From Klebsormidium nitens (lineage: Eukaryota; Streptophyta; Klebsormidiophyceae; Klebsormidiales; Klebsormidiaceae): a DNA stretch of 64,000 nt. The notes below the pieces were generated by a model, which had not been told where the DNA came from, made no database searches, and worked only from the letters and a program-made list of their open reading frames with translations. The stretch spans positions 78,489 to 142,488 of the forward strand of contig DF237157.1 in assembly GCA_000708835.1 (NCBI GenBank), given 5' to 3'. The position numbers were made by a program, and so were the translations under genes. The first letter of the stretch is position 1. Each line of letters starts with the position of its first letter. Below, piece after piece: positions 11,893 to 23,534 of the stretch.

Positions 11893-14800
11893 ATGGTCAA
11901 GCTCAGGTTCCAAATCGCTCTGCCAGAGGACCCTTTTCGGGAGCTGGAAGAGAACTGGAGCGCTGATAAAAGCAAAGCGCATACTATGGTGAGAACATCA
12001 ATTCTCAAGAAGCTGGACTCTTTTCAAACAAGATACACTTGGAGAAGAAGTTCGTGAGTTCTGTGATCGAAGTATCTATAAGAAACTCTGTAACACCTGT
12101 TCAGTCCCCAAACACTCTTGTCTTGACAGCTGTGAGCTGATGCCCAAGCACAATGCATGGGCTACAGCTAACAGTCTTCGATAAAAATCATTCACTTCTT
12201 TTGATGGTGGGAAAATCCCATGGGGCGGTCTGAAGCGTGTCTGCAAGAGCTGGAACAGGAGACCTGTTGAAATGCTGCAAGCAGCTGTCTCTTTCTTGGA
12301 CCAGCTTAATCGGCATTTTGTGAGAATCACACATCACATGCACGTCCGGTTTCCAGACTCTTCATTGCCTTCCAGTGTTTCTTCGGTCTTGAGCAGAAAG
12401 CTCGAGCCAGGGCAAAAACCTCCTAAGTGTTGCGAAGCCCAATCCACCTTTAGGTGCGTTGTCCAATCGATTCGGCAACAAGAAGCCTCAGGTGAGAAGT
12501 AGAAATTGCTGGAAAAGTTTCCAATCGCAGCCTGAACCCAAGTTGTGATTTCATGACAAACCCCTTTCTAGTAGATTGCATATCTCACTCAATCCTGCTT
12601 CTCTCCAGGCAAGCCCCAAGCCGCTGAAATTCCTCAAATCGCGCTCGCGGGAACGCCGCCTAGATTGCCTCCAGTGGGCGCTGGAGACGCTGAGGAGCAG
12701 CAGGTCGCGTTGTTACAAGGGGCCCGCGCTCAGCAGGTGTGCGCACGCGCGCGCGCCGCGCACCTTGAGAGCCAGGTGAGAGCTGCGTGGTTTTAGTTAC
12801 CTCTTTGGACAGACCATGCGACCCAATTTTGCTAATATATAATCCAGAAGCTTCTGGCTCCGTTTCTAGCCCTTTAGAGGCACTGGGGTCTACATATGCT
12901 GCGCCAGTGCGAAGCAGGGACAGCTGGCAAATACCACAGAGTGCAGACATGCAGAGAGCAGCGAAAATCAGAGCGAGGTACGGGTTCTTGCCTTTGCATC
13001 CTTCTAGTGCAGTTTCTACTCTTTTTTCTTCCAGATATCATTTTTGCACCTTCTCTTTCCTTCTTCTTGCTTGTTCCTTCCTTAGCTTGGATTTTGAGTT
13101 CTCTAGACAAGTACATAATTCAGCTGCCACTTCAGCTGGTCTCAAGAGGTTGTGTGCGTCCTGTGCTCTACAGCAGACGTGAATAGTGTTCGATTGTGGG
13201 TCTTGAAATCGCTATTAGACATTTGAAAGACCGGAGTCCGAGAGCCGATGCGTTCTCAGCTAATGTTCCAGCTGAAACCGAGGCTAAGCTCTCACAGTGT
13301 TTTCGACATGGATTGTGCGGGCCTTGATCGCAACAAACGACTTCGCTTGGTTTCATATAGCTTGAGGTGTCCAGTCCGTTCTGACAGGTCCCGTTTAAAC
13401 ATGATTGTGGGACGATTTTCGACAGACAATGCGTAATCCTCGTTCGTCCCTTCTCACCCAGGTTGCAAAGCTGCGATTGGAGAAGCTCGGTCTCACGCGT
13501 CAGAATGAGGTCCTCGCTGACCTGATCACCAGGCACGCCAAAGAGCACGAAGCGAAACTAGCAGGCCTCCTTCTAAAACATGATTCTGAGCGGGTAGAGC
13601 TCGTTAAAAGGCATCACAAAGTCGAAGAGGCGCTGGTCAAACAAAATGGCGACGCTCTAGCGGAGGCGCAGCGCTGGAAGGTTGCCATGGAAGGTGTTTG
13701 GAAAGAGATCTGGGGATTGGACACGGAGCGTAAAGAGCTGCGGAAGAAAGGGCGGAGCTTGCGTAAAGAACGGGATGCCGCCCGGGCAGAGGCGCGCGGT
13801 TGGCAAGTGGACCTCGCGAGGGCGCAGCAGCGTCTGAAGAGAGTGACGATAGCGGACCTCGAGGCGCCACGGACGAGCCTGGCTATATGTTGCGCGGAAG
13901 TGGAAAGCGTCCGTAAAGAGAACGAAAGCGTCCGGAAAGAAAATGAAAGCGTCCATAGAGAGAACGAAAACGTCCGGAAAGAGAACGAAAGCGTCCGGAA
14001 AGAGAGCGAGAGCGTCCGGAAAGAGAACGAAAGACTCCGAAAAGACGCAGAGAGCGTCCAAAAGGACGTCGAGAGCTTCGAAAAGGAAGCGGATGCTCTT
14101 TGGGAGGAACTAGAGCGGGTGGAAGGTGCGAAAAAGACGGCAATCGCGGAGGCGGAAACGGCGGAGGGCGCGCGGGCGCGTGCGCGCACAGAACTAGAGG
14201 CGGCTGTCACGCGGCTGGTGGAGTCGCAGCAAGCGCGCGCGGGGCTGCAGCGGGAGCTCGCGGACGCGCTTGCGGCTTTGGACGGTGTGAAAAGGCACCA
14301 CGCAACGGGTGAGAACATGGACTGAGAGAAGCTGGCGGTACCGGAAGGGGAAGTGCGGCGGCTGACGTCAGTTGGGAGCTTGAAGGAGACGCCAGCATAC
14401 GTGGAAACGACGTCAGCTGGTGGCGGGACTCTAGAGAGCCAAGCCGGGAACGGGGGGGCAGATTTGCGGCAGCGGTCTGCGGCGGGGCAGACTGTGATTG
14501 GAAGGGGCGATGATTGCTCTGGTGTAGATTATCACCGCAAGGACCGAGGAGTTAAAGAAGGGGTTACTGTGTCAGCGCATGATTGGAGCCGAGGGCCGCT
14601 TTGCCTGCTTTCGAACCGGGCCCTGTCGGTTCTCAACCCGGGTCGAAGAGGATCCGGGTTGGTCCGCCTCTGCGTCTGTTCTCCCGACTGGTCGCCGCGC
14701 CACTCTAGTTTCCCTCCGGCTTGCTACATTGCCACTCGACGGCCGAACCAACCCGGAAGGTATCGGACTACCTGAGGGCCGTTAACCCGGAGGCGAAGGC

Positions 14801-15626
14801 GGGACCGGCGGGCTTCCAAGGCGGGCGGCTCAATCCCGGCAGGGTTGCAGGGTTTTGGGTGTCGGGTCGATCGTCGTTTTAAAACCAGCGGACGGGAAGA
14901 TATTGGATTTGATAGCAGCGAGGGTCTGTGCCGCTCGTCTGTGGGTGCAAAAAAGCTTTCCGGGAGCGGAAGGAAGCCAGAGCGACCGATCGTTCCTCTA
15001 CACGTGTCAGGTGTCCAAGCGGGGAAAAGAAGCTTGCAGGCCCCAGAATCCAGAGCGAGAGCTTGAAAAGGAACGTTGCAGTAAAGTGGCGGGGTTGAGG
15101 GTCGTGGGCTGTCTCCGGAAGCAGATAGTAGCGACCGCGCTCCTCAAAGTGACGACTAGTCCACTTGAGACGCGGAGGGTCTGGGGACTTGCGCGGTCGA
15201 GTCGGAGCGCGAACTGGCCGCAGCTAGGTGCGGAGGACGGGGCGCCTTCGGCGAGAGAATTACGCGGCGGCTCATAGCGGAAGTGCTACCCACTTTTGTA
15301 AGCGACAATCTAACAAGAGCGAGTTGGGTGTTGATAAGCATCAAGCCTTAATATACTGAGAGAGGGATTGTGCACTCTTTGACCTGGACGCAAATAGCAA
15401 CCCTCAGGTTGCGAGAAGCACCAGGGTTGCAGGCCGGCTTAGTAAGCAAGCACTGCAAACTGAGACTACTGCCGATCATGAATGCATGCGATGCAAGCTC
15501 TTACAAGGCATGCAGGCTCCTCTCGAGCTATTGAACTGACTGTTCACAGTGCAGGCAGACACGGTCAACAGTTTTAGCGGCGTTGATGCAAAGATTTGCG
15601 ATTTGCAACGGGAGTTGTCCTACTGA
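11893..15626 (+). CDS. Coiled-coil / charged-helix protein, function unknown
   Basis: Exons 11893-12053, 12397-12491, 12609-12775 and 13462 onward join in consistent phase (2, 1, 0). The last long exon either runs to a TGA at 14323-14325 (428 aa) or splices at 14308 (G then GTGAGA) to 15550-15626, which ends in CDLQRELSY (448 aa). I prefer the spliced form because phase fits and the small exon reads like coiled coil, but this is inference. From about residue 130 the protein is almost wholly helical and charged. A stretch encoded at 13904-14080 is a run of 7-residue units of the form ESVRKEN, mirrored in DNA as 21-bp repeats. Only one hydrophobic residue per heptad is visible there, so it may be a single charged alpha-helix rather than a classical zipper. 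No catalytic motif or membrane segment is seen. The start ATG is the least certain part. Confidence 0.65.
13904..14080 (+). repeat. 21-bp (7-codon) tandem repeat inside the coiled-coil gene
   Basis: Successive near-identical 21-bp units encoding ESVRKEN variants (ESVHREN, ENVRKEN, ESVRKES, ERLRKDA, ESVQKDV). Unit length equals one heptad, so repeat expansion keeps helix register. Confidence 0.9.
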
Positions 15627-16615
15627 AGAAGAGTCACAAGGAAAGAAAACCATGCTCTGCGAGTATGCATGAACCGTCGACGTGTACGTAGTCGACGTGC
15701 AACAAATAATACACTCTAGGAGATTGATCAAAGTTGGTGCTAAGACGGCATGTATATATGCAGTTTGCGTCGATCATCAGCTTCAGATAGCGTCTCGTCG
15801 ACCCCGGATATACATATACACCACCGTTACCTACCCATTTTGATGGGCCGCGCAAAGCAGGATTTATGAATAACGCGTTAGCCGGTTCGGGCGGCCGGGC
15901 CGCCTTTCATAGCCTGTGCTGCTCAGTGACGTCTGATAATCTGCAATTTAACCGGGCTGCTAGAAGTTTGCCCCCGACACATAACGGCCAATATACCCCA
16001 AAACCTAACATTATGAGAATTTCAGGTCTGCTCTACCCGTGAACAAGCACTTACAAGTGCAGCTCGCAGGAGAGCACACACGTCGCTGAATTAACGAGCG
16101 CCCGATCGTCTGAGGATAAGTCTTGCTGGCGCCTAAGTGGTCGGCCGAATCCTTTTGAACAGTCGAGACGGTTGCTTCTCCCCATACGCTATCCCTTAGC
16201 GGGGAGCAACCGCCCCTCGCCTATGGTATAGCACACACTCGACGCGCCCGCGAGCCGCGCCAGAGTCTCGCGTGCCCGACCATGCCGAGCTGACTCGGAC
16301 AGTCAGCAATCAGCTAGCTACGACGTACTCAAGTCCACTGTCTCAGACATGCTGTTGACGTGTCCGATCACAAGTAGCGACCTCGCGGAAGCCAGGCAGA
16401 TGCGCAGTGGAATATACAGAGGACACATTTGCTGAGTCTGCATCGTGCTTTTGAACAAAAGCGAGCATCTTAGTTTCGGCTTTTTCAAGCTCGCTGAAAG
16501 AGAGCGGGGGCGATATCAGAAGGGCAGGCAGATGCGAAGCGCTGACAGAGTTCAGAGTGGAACGCACTGTTGTCACATCCGCTTAGCACCTTGACTTTGA
16601 ACAATAGCGGGGGCA
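15627..16615. other. Intergenic region with a promoter-proximal duplication
   Basis: No coding exon recognised. A short interrupted palindrome of GTCGACGT lies near 15675-15700. The right end, from about 16385, carries duplicated blocks leading into the next gene (see repeat). Confidence 0.5.
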
Positions 16616-16665
16616 ATGGCGAGAATCTTAGCTTCCGAATCCCCAAGCTCTTTGAACAAAAGTTC
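16385..16665 (+). repeat. Tandem duplication around the start of the orphan membrane gene
   Basis: A block beginning GCGAGCATCTTAG at 16461 recurs as GCGAGAATCTTAG at 16619 (step 158 bp), where it overlaps the most upstream ATG. AGGCAGATGCG occurs near 16394 and again near 16527 (step about 133 bp). The copies are diverged, and the upstream copy lacks the ATG. Confidence 0.6.
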
Positions 16666-17913
16666 AAGAATGGCGGCGCCCTTTCCATCTCTCAAGATGC
16701 GCTCCCCTCTGTTTCTGCTGCTTGCTCTCAGCAGTATCACCCACTCTGCACGCGGAGAACTCTCCAGCGGCTGCAACCCGCTTCCTGAGCCCAGCCTTGT
16801 TAACCAGTTTTTGCTAACAAACCACTCGGACCTGAGAAACCCCGCGTTCGGGGAAAGCGTTAACGGGCTGACCGCCGAGGAAGGGTTACGGTTTCCGCGG
16901 CAGCTACAGGTGGTCAAGTGCCATTCCTTTGGAAACCTTTCAACTGGAAACTCTTCCTTTGACTTTTACCAAGTGGAATCGCCCAGCCAGGTTTGCAAGG
17001 CGCCCCCGCCTTTGGAATTCGACTTGTCGCCAAACGTGCGTAGCGAAATGAAGGGTCCGGGGGGTCTGCTGTTCCTCGCGTTCTTGGCCTCGGTGATAAT
17101 TACGGGTTTAACGACGTGGGCTATTGTCTTCTCGCTGGGGGCGTTCCTTGTCAGGAGTATTGGTCGCCTCGTATGCTGGTTGTCGGGAAAGCTTTGCGTC
17201 TCTCCCGAAGCGGAAGCCAACATGAACAATACCAGTCTCGTGATACAAGAAAGTTTTGGCGCCGCCTTCTATGTGCAAACCAACGGCGTGTGGAGCCTCG
17301 ACAAGAACGCGAAGCGAGCTGCGGACCCACTCAGCCAGACACACGACGTGGCGACCTGGGACACTGACTTTGGCGGTTCGTGGTCGCCTTCAAATGATTT
17401 CTCTTTCCCGGAGCCAAATCGCGCGGCTCCTGCACAAAAGACCTCTGCATTGCAGAGAAGCTGCACCTTTCTCAATGTTTAGCTGAGGTTTGCGCCTGCA
17501 TCCTCGCTTATGCCGGCCTTTTCGCCGTCATCGGCTTCGTCGTTGTCGCCATGCTATGCCAGACGTCAGTAAATGACGTCACGCCCAAAGGTCCCATTGG
17601 TCTTCCCGACCCCGCAGGGGGCCTGAACCGGTTCCTTAATGACTCGGGAACAGGTTTAAACCTGACCCTGTGTGCGACGAAGACCATGACCTTTTACGTG
17701 AGCTGCCCGGTTCGCTGTGCCGGTTTGGGCGAGCCCTACGGGAACCGGGCGCCCGGGAAAGCGCAGCTCAAAGTTTGCCCCGACTACTTTGAACGGACAC
17801 CTGTCAAGATGGCCCTAATCGAGAACGTCTGTGACGGGGTGGCAGGTGCGGTCGCCGTTCTGCTGACGTTTTGGTGTTGCCGATGCTGCTTGAGAAAGAA
17901 ACGCGTTAATTGA
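16616..17913 (+). CDS. Orphan multipass, glycosylated membrane protein (two ORFs, probably spliced)
   Basis: I do not recognise a family. The first frame (16616-17482) has in-frame ATGs at 16616, 16670 and 16697. The last two precede a signal peptide (MRSPLFLLLALSSITHSARG). An ectodomain with NHS, NLS, NSS glycosylation sites follows, then a membrane segment encoded at about 17059-17160 and a soluble stretch. The second frame (17456-17913) supplies another membrane segment (LAYAGLFAVIGFVVVAML), a cysteine-containing loop with NDS and NLT sites, a third segment (VAGAVAVLLTFWCC) and a basic tail, CLRKKRVN. Joining 17375 to 17456 across an 80 bp GT-AG intron keeps frame and gives about 405 aa, but the donor (GTTCGT) is weak. 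Without that intron the gene would be two overlapping frames. Confidence 0.55.
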
Positions 17914-18822
17914 GGCAGCTCGGTTGACTTCGACGGGCAAACATCAAAGCGGTTCATAAGGATCAAACAGGAGAGATAGGAGTTTGAATAAGGGTTTCCT
18001 GGATACGAAAGAAGCAGGAGACTATATTTGAGCCCACTGTTCGCGATTAAAGATAGCTAGGCGGATCTATGATCGAAATAATGATGTCCCGGTGTCGCGA
18101 GTCAGCCTAGTTTGATACCTTTGCAACGCAAAGTTGATGAAGCATGCAATCTCTAATAGCTTGTTTCAGAGCACGAGCAGGCTGGACGTACGTTGCGCAC
18201 CCGACAATTAATGAAGATTTCGACGGAGAATCAAAGCGAAGGAATGTGTTCAATAGTGATCGTACTAATGGTATACGCATGAGTCACCGCTTATACGTCC
18301 GTCATCGGGTTCATATAGGCTGCTTCCGACGCCGACGTTACATGCATAGTATGGAGGAGATATCGTCGCATCCCGGACGATAAACTTTCATGCATTTGCA
18401 AGCATGTGTGCGTGGATCTATCTTGAAAATATCTTCCTCGACGATTGGCCGGGCCGATCGACCGAAATATAGCGGCTCGCGTTTGAGCGCCACTCTCGCA
18501 GACAGTAGGTGCATCCAACCGTCGAGCCGCATTCATTCCAAACGAATCAGTGCTAAACGAAGGTTCGGTTGAATTGTGAAGTGAGGCCAACCGTCACCTT
18601 CAGTTCATGTCAAATGTTGAAGTAGACCGTCGAATGAGAGTCCAACCTAGCACCAAGCTTCAAGTGCAGGGTTATCGCGCGCCTATACAGGTTTCGACCT
18701 TCAAGAGGCTTTCTCTAAGCACAGCAAGCCGACCGTCTCGTCAACCGCCACTGGGCGGCTCGATAGGAGTAACGAAGGCGCAATAATACACTACCGCTAG
18801 CACGCACTGATCTCCACTAAGA
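17914..18822. other. Convergent intergenic region
   Basis: Lies between the 3' ends of the orphan membrane gene (plus) and the methyltransferase (minus). Only short, biased open frames. Nothing recognised. Confidence 0.5.
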
Positions 18823-21800
18823 TCAACGCTTCACCAGCAAGAACGCATCCTCTTTCAGCGCCGTGCATCCTTTCGCCACAAAATTCGGGTAATCCTTCAA
18901 AACGTCGTTTGCTGTTAGCAGTTGGGCATCGTAGCCGTTCCCAAACAGGCGATCTACCTCCTTGATGTCGATGCTATACGGGGGCCCAGACATCTCCTCC
19001 TGCAGAAACGTTCGGGAAAAAACGTGAGCATAAGCGGCCTTCTCCATCCGGTGAACAGACGAGGTGCGACTTTCTCTTTCAGGAAACAAGGACACCGAAA
19101 TTCGTCCGCTTCACAGGGTTCGACGGAGACGAGGTCTAACAGCCTTCATAATCGTTTGACGAACAAGGAAACATCCGGATGGCGAAGTGCCAAGCTCCGA
19201 GCTCTCTGATGCCATCATTCCGTGGACACTGATCAACATCTGCCGACGTCAGCAACTTCAACAGGCCACGAAACTACGAAGCTGGTAACAAAGCCCATTG
19301 GAAGGATATAATCAAAAGAAACGTGCAAAAGCGGGTGCGACCGAGTCAAGGAGAAGTTCTCGCAATGTTTGTAGCCAATCAGATGCTCCCAGACTGACAG
19401 CTCAGACAGGCCCCCGAGCGGGATCAAAGCGAAACGCTTTCCTGTGACGGCATTCCTTTAGAGAAGATGGCGTCACAGGGACTGCACGTGCTTTTGTGAG
19501 ACTCCTCATTCTCTTTACTTTCCCTTGACTTGCTTCATATTGATACAAGACGATCGAGTTCAGAACTCTCAAACCCAGAACCCAGAAACAGAATCCAGAA
19601 CCCAGGACTCGAAACGAGAAAGGCGGGAATAGTCAGGACCGAAAGAGGGGACAACATTCCCACCTGGTTGTAGTTCATGCCCACTAGCAGGATGCGCGCC
19701 CCCGGCTTGAGCACTCCGTCCAAAGCGGCGACGTACTTTCCTCTCAACGAAGGATGAACCGCCACCAATGCAGCACGGTCCAAGCACTGCCAAAACCAAG
19801 CTTCGTTGGAAATCGAGTCAGCTTAGGTTTTAATGCAGTCATGGTGGATCATGTTGAGCAGGATCGATGTGCCAAGACAGGTGCGTATTAGAACACAAAT
19901 CTGAGATGGTATTGTCACCGACATGGTACGCTTTTGGCAAACATGGGCAAATTATGTCCGGCGTGGCGTTTTTGCAGGCACCGCGCACAAAGAGGCGATG
20001 ATAGCCGCTCTTCCACCCCTTGCATTCTTTTGACTACGCCCTTTTCCGACCAGGCAGAATGCAACCCTTTGAAGGTCGCCGTTCTTTTCACCGATTGATT
20101 TCGACGTGCCAGGAAGACGCCTCACCAAGTCGAAGGTCCCCGCAGATGCTGACGTCAGCTCGAAGAAGTCGCCCCGCAAGATGCTCAGCCCGGGCCCTGC
20201 GTACACTTCGAAGCCGCCCTCGGACGTCCGGTCCAGCCTTTCGAGAGGAATGTCCGGATGCTCCTCCCTGAACTCGTCGATTGCGGTTTGGATACCTTCC
20301 ACCCCGACCACATCCAAACCCTGCACCAAAGCCACAGGGTTAGCAAGAGACATGCCTGCTTTGTTGGCTGCTTGAACCCAAGAAAGATGTGCTTTTTGAT
20401 GTTTGCTAGATTATATTAGAAGAGACTGTGAAAGGACTTTAGTGTTTTGAGGGCGTTGTGAACATGGAAGACAACTCGAGACAGGGAATGAGAAGGAAAC
20501 CTAGTCAACAAGCGGGCTGAAGCTTGTAGGAAACAAGATAGAAACAGGCATTTGATGTACGCCAGCTGATATGCGGAGAATACTTCTTATCAGTGACATA
20601 CATCCTTTCGACTGCACTCAATCTACAGTTGAGCAAGACGGTAACAGCTGAAACCTATGAGCTTACACATCTGTTGCTGTGGAGCGACATGATAAAAGGT
20701 GGTGCAGCATCAAAGAGAAGCCCTGAATGGCGGGCGCCAGTGTAAGCGGCACCATTTGGCAAGTACTGAGAAATTCTTGATAGATGAACCTTGTGAGAAC
20801 GATCAGGGTCTTGGACTAGCTGACGATGAAGAGCGTAACAGTTCCTAACACAGCGCTCTAAGTAGACCACCACAGCCGGAGACATGCAGTTTGTCGTCAC
20901 CTATCAGATCTTGTCCTTAACAAAACCTGAGCTTTCTAGCCTCTGCACCAATCGACTCAATAATGCCTCCAATACTAAATGCCGAATGTCCAAAGTTCCG
21001 TCAAACTAAGATGAAGTCCACTGTGTTTCTACCAAGCCTGAGCTCACATCTGGAGTCAGCTTTGCGTCTGACTGAGAGGAAGACTTTTCAAACAAAGAAG
21101 CTCAATGCGTAGAGAGCGCTTGAGCCTCTGAAAGGGATTTTGTGAGGCTGCTAATCAATGCTGCAAAAATACCCGCTTTCGATGGCAAGCGAACTGCAAG
21201 CCCACATCAAGTACAGAAGAAATGTGAGAGAATCAAGGGGGATACCTATATTGAATATAAGTAAAGTGCTTACATAACGTAGAAATCGTTCGCATTCCAT
21301 GTCTGCGCATCAGACTCAATCTGCGCTGCCCATTGCCTATTTACACCACCCCCAATCGACCAGCGTGCGACATCCTCATGTGTCAAAATTTCAAAAAGAA
21401 TAAGAGAAAGAAATTGCACTTACCTTGGAACTCAGAAATGGCATGTCTACTGTCTTCCCGCACAGCGGAACAAGCACCCGCCGGTTCTCCCCCGCTTCTT
21501 GCTCTGGCCCCAGAAACTTCTCTAGATTCTTCAGCAAGTTCGGATTCGGGTCCGCTTTATGGAACGCGATCCTCCCCGGCGCGTCCCGAGGTTTTGCCCA
21601 GCCTGCCACCCACCGTGTGAGACGCTCTTGCGGGTCGTCAGGGCGGGAAGATTCTGATCCTGCAGCCACTGTGGGTTCTGAACTTTCCTCGTTGACATTC
21701 TTTGCGGGGTGGGAAGTTTCCGGTTGGGTCTTAGCTTCAGCGGCCATGTTGCTTCTAACCACCACCTGTCTTTGGTAACTGGAGGGGAGAGTAGCTCTGA

Positions 21801-21939
21801 CAGAAGTGGAGTTTGCTGTTCTGAAGAAACGGTCCAGCGATAGAGACTTTCGACACTGATAATTGGGCTGATGTCGGGCAGATATTGGAAAAGAGGAGGG
21901 TTTTGCAATGCTGCCACTTTTTGCCAACGCTCTGCTCAT
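18823..21939 (-). CDS. TPMT-family S-adenosylmethionine methyltransferase, probably plastid-targeted, 336 aa
   Basis: Thiopurine S-methyltransferase family, which in plants and algae methylates thiols or halide ions with S-adenosylmethionine. Exons on the minus strand: 21939-21424, 20320-20126, 19786-19664, 18999-18823, all phase 0. The order of family motifs is complete: W..GW...RIAFH, VLVPLCGKTVDM (SAM-binding motif I region), LDVVGVEGIQTAIDEF, LDRAALVAVHPSLRGKY, ILLVGMNYNQ, MSGPPYSIDIKEVDRLFG, and the C-terminal strand FLLVKR. The catalytic core begins near residue 108. The first 60-65 residues are Ser/Arg-rich and acid-poor, consistent with an organelle transit peptide, and a second ATG at 21747 (MAAEAK) could give a cytosolic form. 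GPP..S and VGVE favour TPMT over the HOL branch, but the natural substrate is not decided by sequence. Confidence 0.9.
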
Positions 21940-23534
21940 GGTTTAATAGCCAGATCAGAAAGTGAAACGGATAAATTCCATTAGCATTCAAGCTCAGAAA
22001 ATTGCTTCGTTTTGAAGCTTCAATGTAGATCTACAAATATTGTAGTAGTGACGTACTGTAGTGGTCCAAAAATTGGCCACCTTTCCTCAGGGCTGCGGCT
22101 CCCCCAGCCACCACAACTTTGCTTCGAACCAGATTTATATGAGGTGGGGCAGCGGCAGAGCGGTGCAGGGGGGCAGGCCGCAGCAGGGAGGGCTCAATGG
22201 GGGCTCAGTGGCTCGAACCTGGGTAGTATTAATAATACTGCATGGTAAACCCAAACTTCAACTGGCAGGTGCCATGTGCAAGTAGATTTGTTTTCAAGAA
22301 ACCAACCCGGAAAACCCGGGTTGGATTTTGTATGCAATGCGCCCTGCGCAGTTCAGGCCTCCAGGGTAGTCGGTACTTGGCTTCACCGGCCGGCTGCACC
22401 TAGCAAGTGCGCGTGCATTACCTGCCGGCCAACCAGCTGGCGGGGTGCCTTCGAGTTCGGCACCGGCCGGGGTGCCGTTTCCGCCGGCCAGGCCCGTCGC
22501 CGGTAGTTTTCGGTGCGCCCAGTTGTCTGACACATGGCACAATGTTGATTTGCGTCTTGTTTACCTATGTCGACATACGTGAAGTTGAACAAGACGCCGC
22601 GCCAAGAGTCCAGTCAGCCGCCGCCTCAGGCTCAGGCTGTCTAGCTCCCCTTCGCTGCTTCACACAGGAAGCAAGCATTCTATTTACTGACACTGTAGCT
22701 AGGATAGGATGCAGGCACGGAATTAAGGACGGTGGCAGCGAGTGTGCGGCGAGATCGTCTTTGCGGGGATCGTCTTTTTGAAGAGAGCACCTTCTATTGC
22801 TTGCTTGCAGCTTGATTGCCAGTGGAGGTGAGGCTGGTCATCTCACACGCCTTCGCTTTTCCTGGGAAATGCTTCTTGGCGTGAGAATCCTCTCTTTGTT
22901 GACCTCTTGACCGCTCTTGATGACCATCGTAAAGTTTGCCTCGTCTAACTACCACTCATAGCTCAAAAGACTCGGTTGTAACAAAAGAGGGCTCGTCCGG
23001 CCATTGTAGGACTTTGCGTGGACTCCGACTCTGATGTATTGTTGTCAGCTTTAGACGAGAGGGGGACTAGCAACCCACGTTGCTTTGCTTGACTAGGCAT
23101 TGCTTAGGAAAACCCACAACTGCAACAACGAAAGCTGTCTGCATGATGTGCAGATAGCGCAGATAAAAGTTGGCAAAATTTCGGGCGTCTCTTCAGGACA
23201 CCAACCAGAAACTTATCATGAATCATTACGAAGAACTGCTTGATTGAGCTAGAACCTGGATCAGCACATGAAGTTACAATGCATCAACGACGGGGACGCA
23301 AGATCTCCTCAATGCTTCATTTGTCACGTTTTTCCTGGTTAGCCTGCCCTGTGCTTGCAGGTAGGTTCTTCTTTTATAATCTTGTTGCTGCTTTTTGCCC
23401 CAGTCACACAAAGCTGTTGCATTCCAGAATTTCTTCAAGGCCAATGCTGAATGATGATGATGCTATGATTTTGCAGGTGCCAACTTATACCAGCCTGTAC
23501 CACGATTTCGGGAGGAGAAATAGCTGAGCCCACT
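21940..23534. other. Divergent intergenic region, GC-rich patch
   Basis: Separates the methyltransferase start from the LRR gene start. The stretch 22130-22510 is GC-rich with CCGGCCGG-type inverted repeats. A GGTTCGAGCC (tRNA B-box-like) motif lies on the minus strand near 22200 without the rest of a tRNA. An ATG-poor 95-codon frame at 23240-23527 is probably leader sequence. Confidence 0.5.

Noticed and set aside
12848-12974. Exon-like block with a good acceptor and GTACGG donor between coiled-coil exons 3 and 4
   Set aside because: Its only open frame needs phase 1 on entry, but exon 3 ends in phase 0; including it breaks the frame.
13614-14318. 234-codon antisense frame, Ser/Phe/Leu-rich, opposite the coiled-coil exon
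   Set aside because: It mirrors the 21-bp repeat on the coding strand; its low complexity is explained by the repeat and it has no splice or family support.
22180-22230. GGTTCGAGCC motif on the minus strand, like a tRNA/SINE B box
   Set aside because: No cloverleaf, A box or acceptor stem can be built around it.
23240-23527. 95-codon frame before the LRR gene as a separate gene
   Set aside because: No motif or conservation signal; ends just before the LRR signal peptide and is more likely leader.
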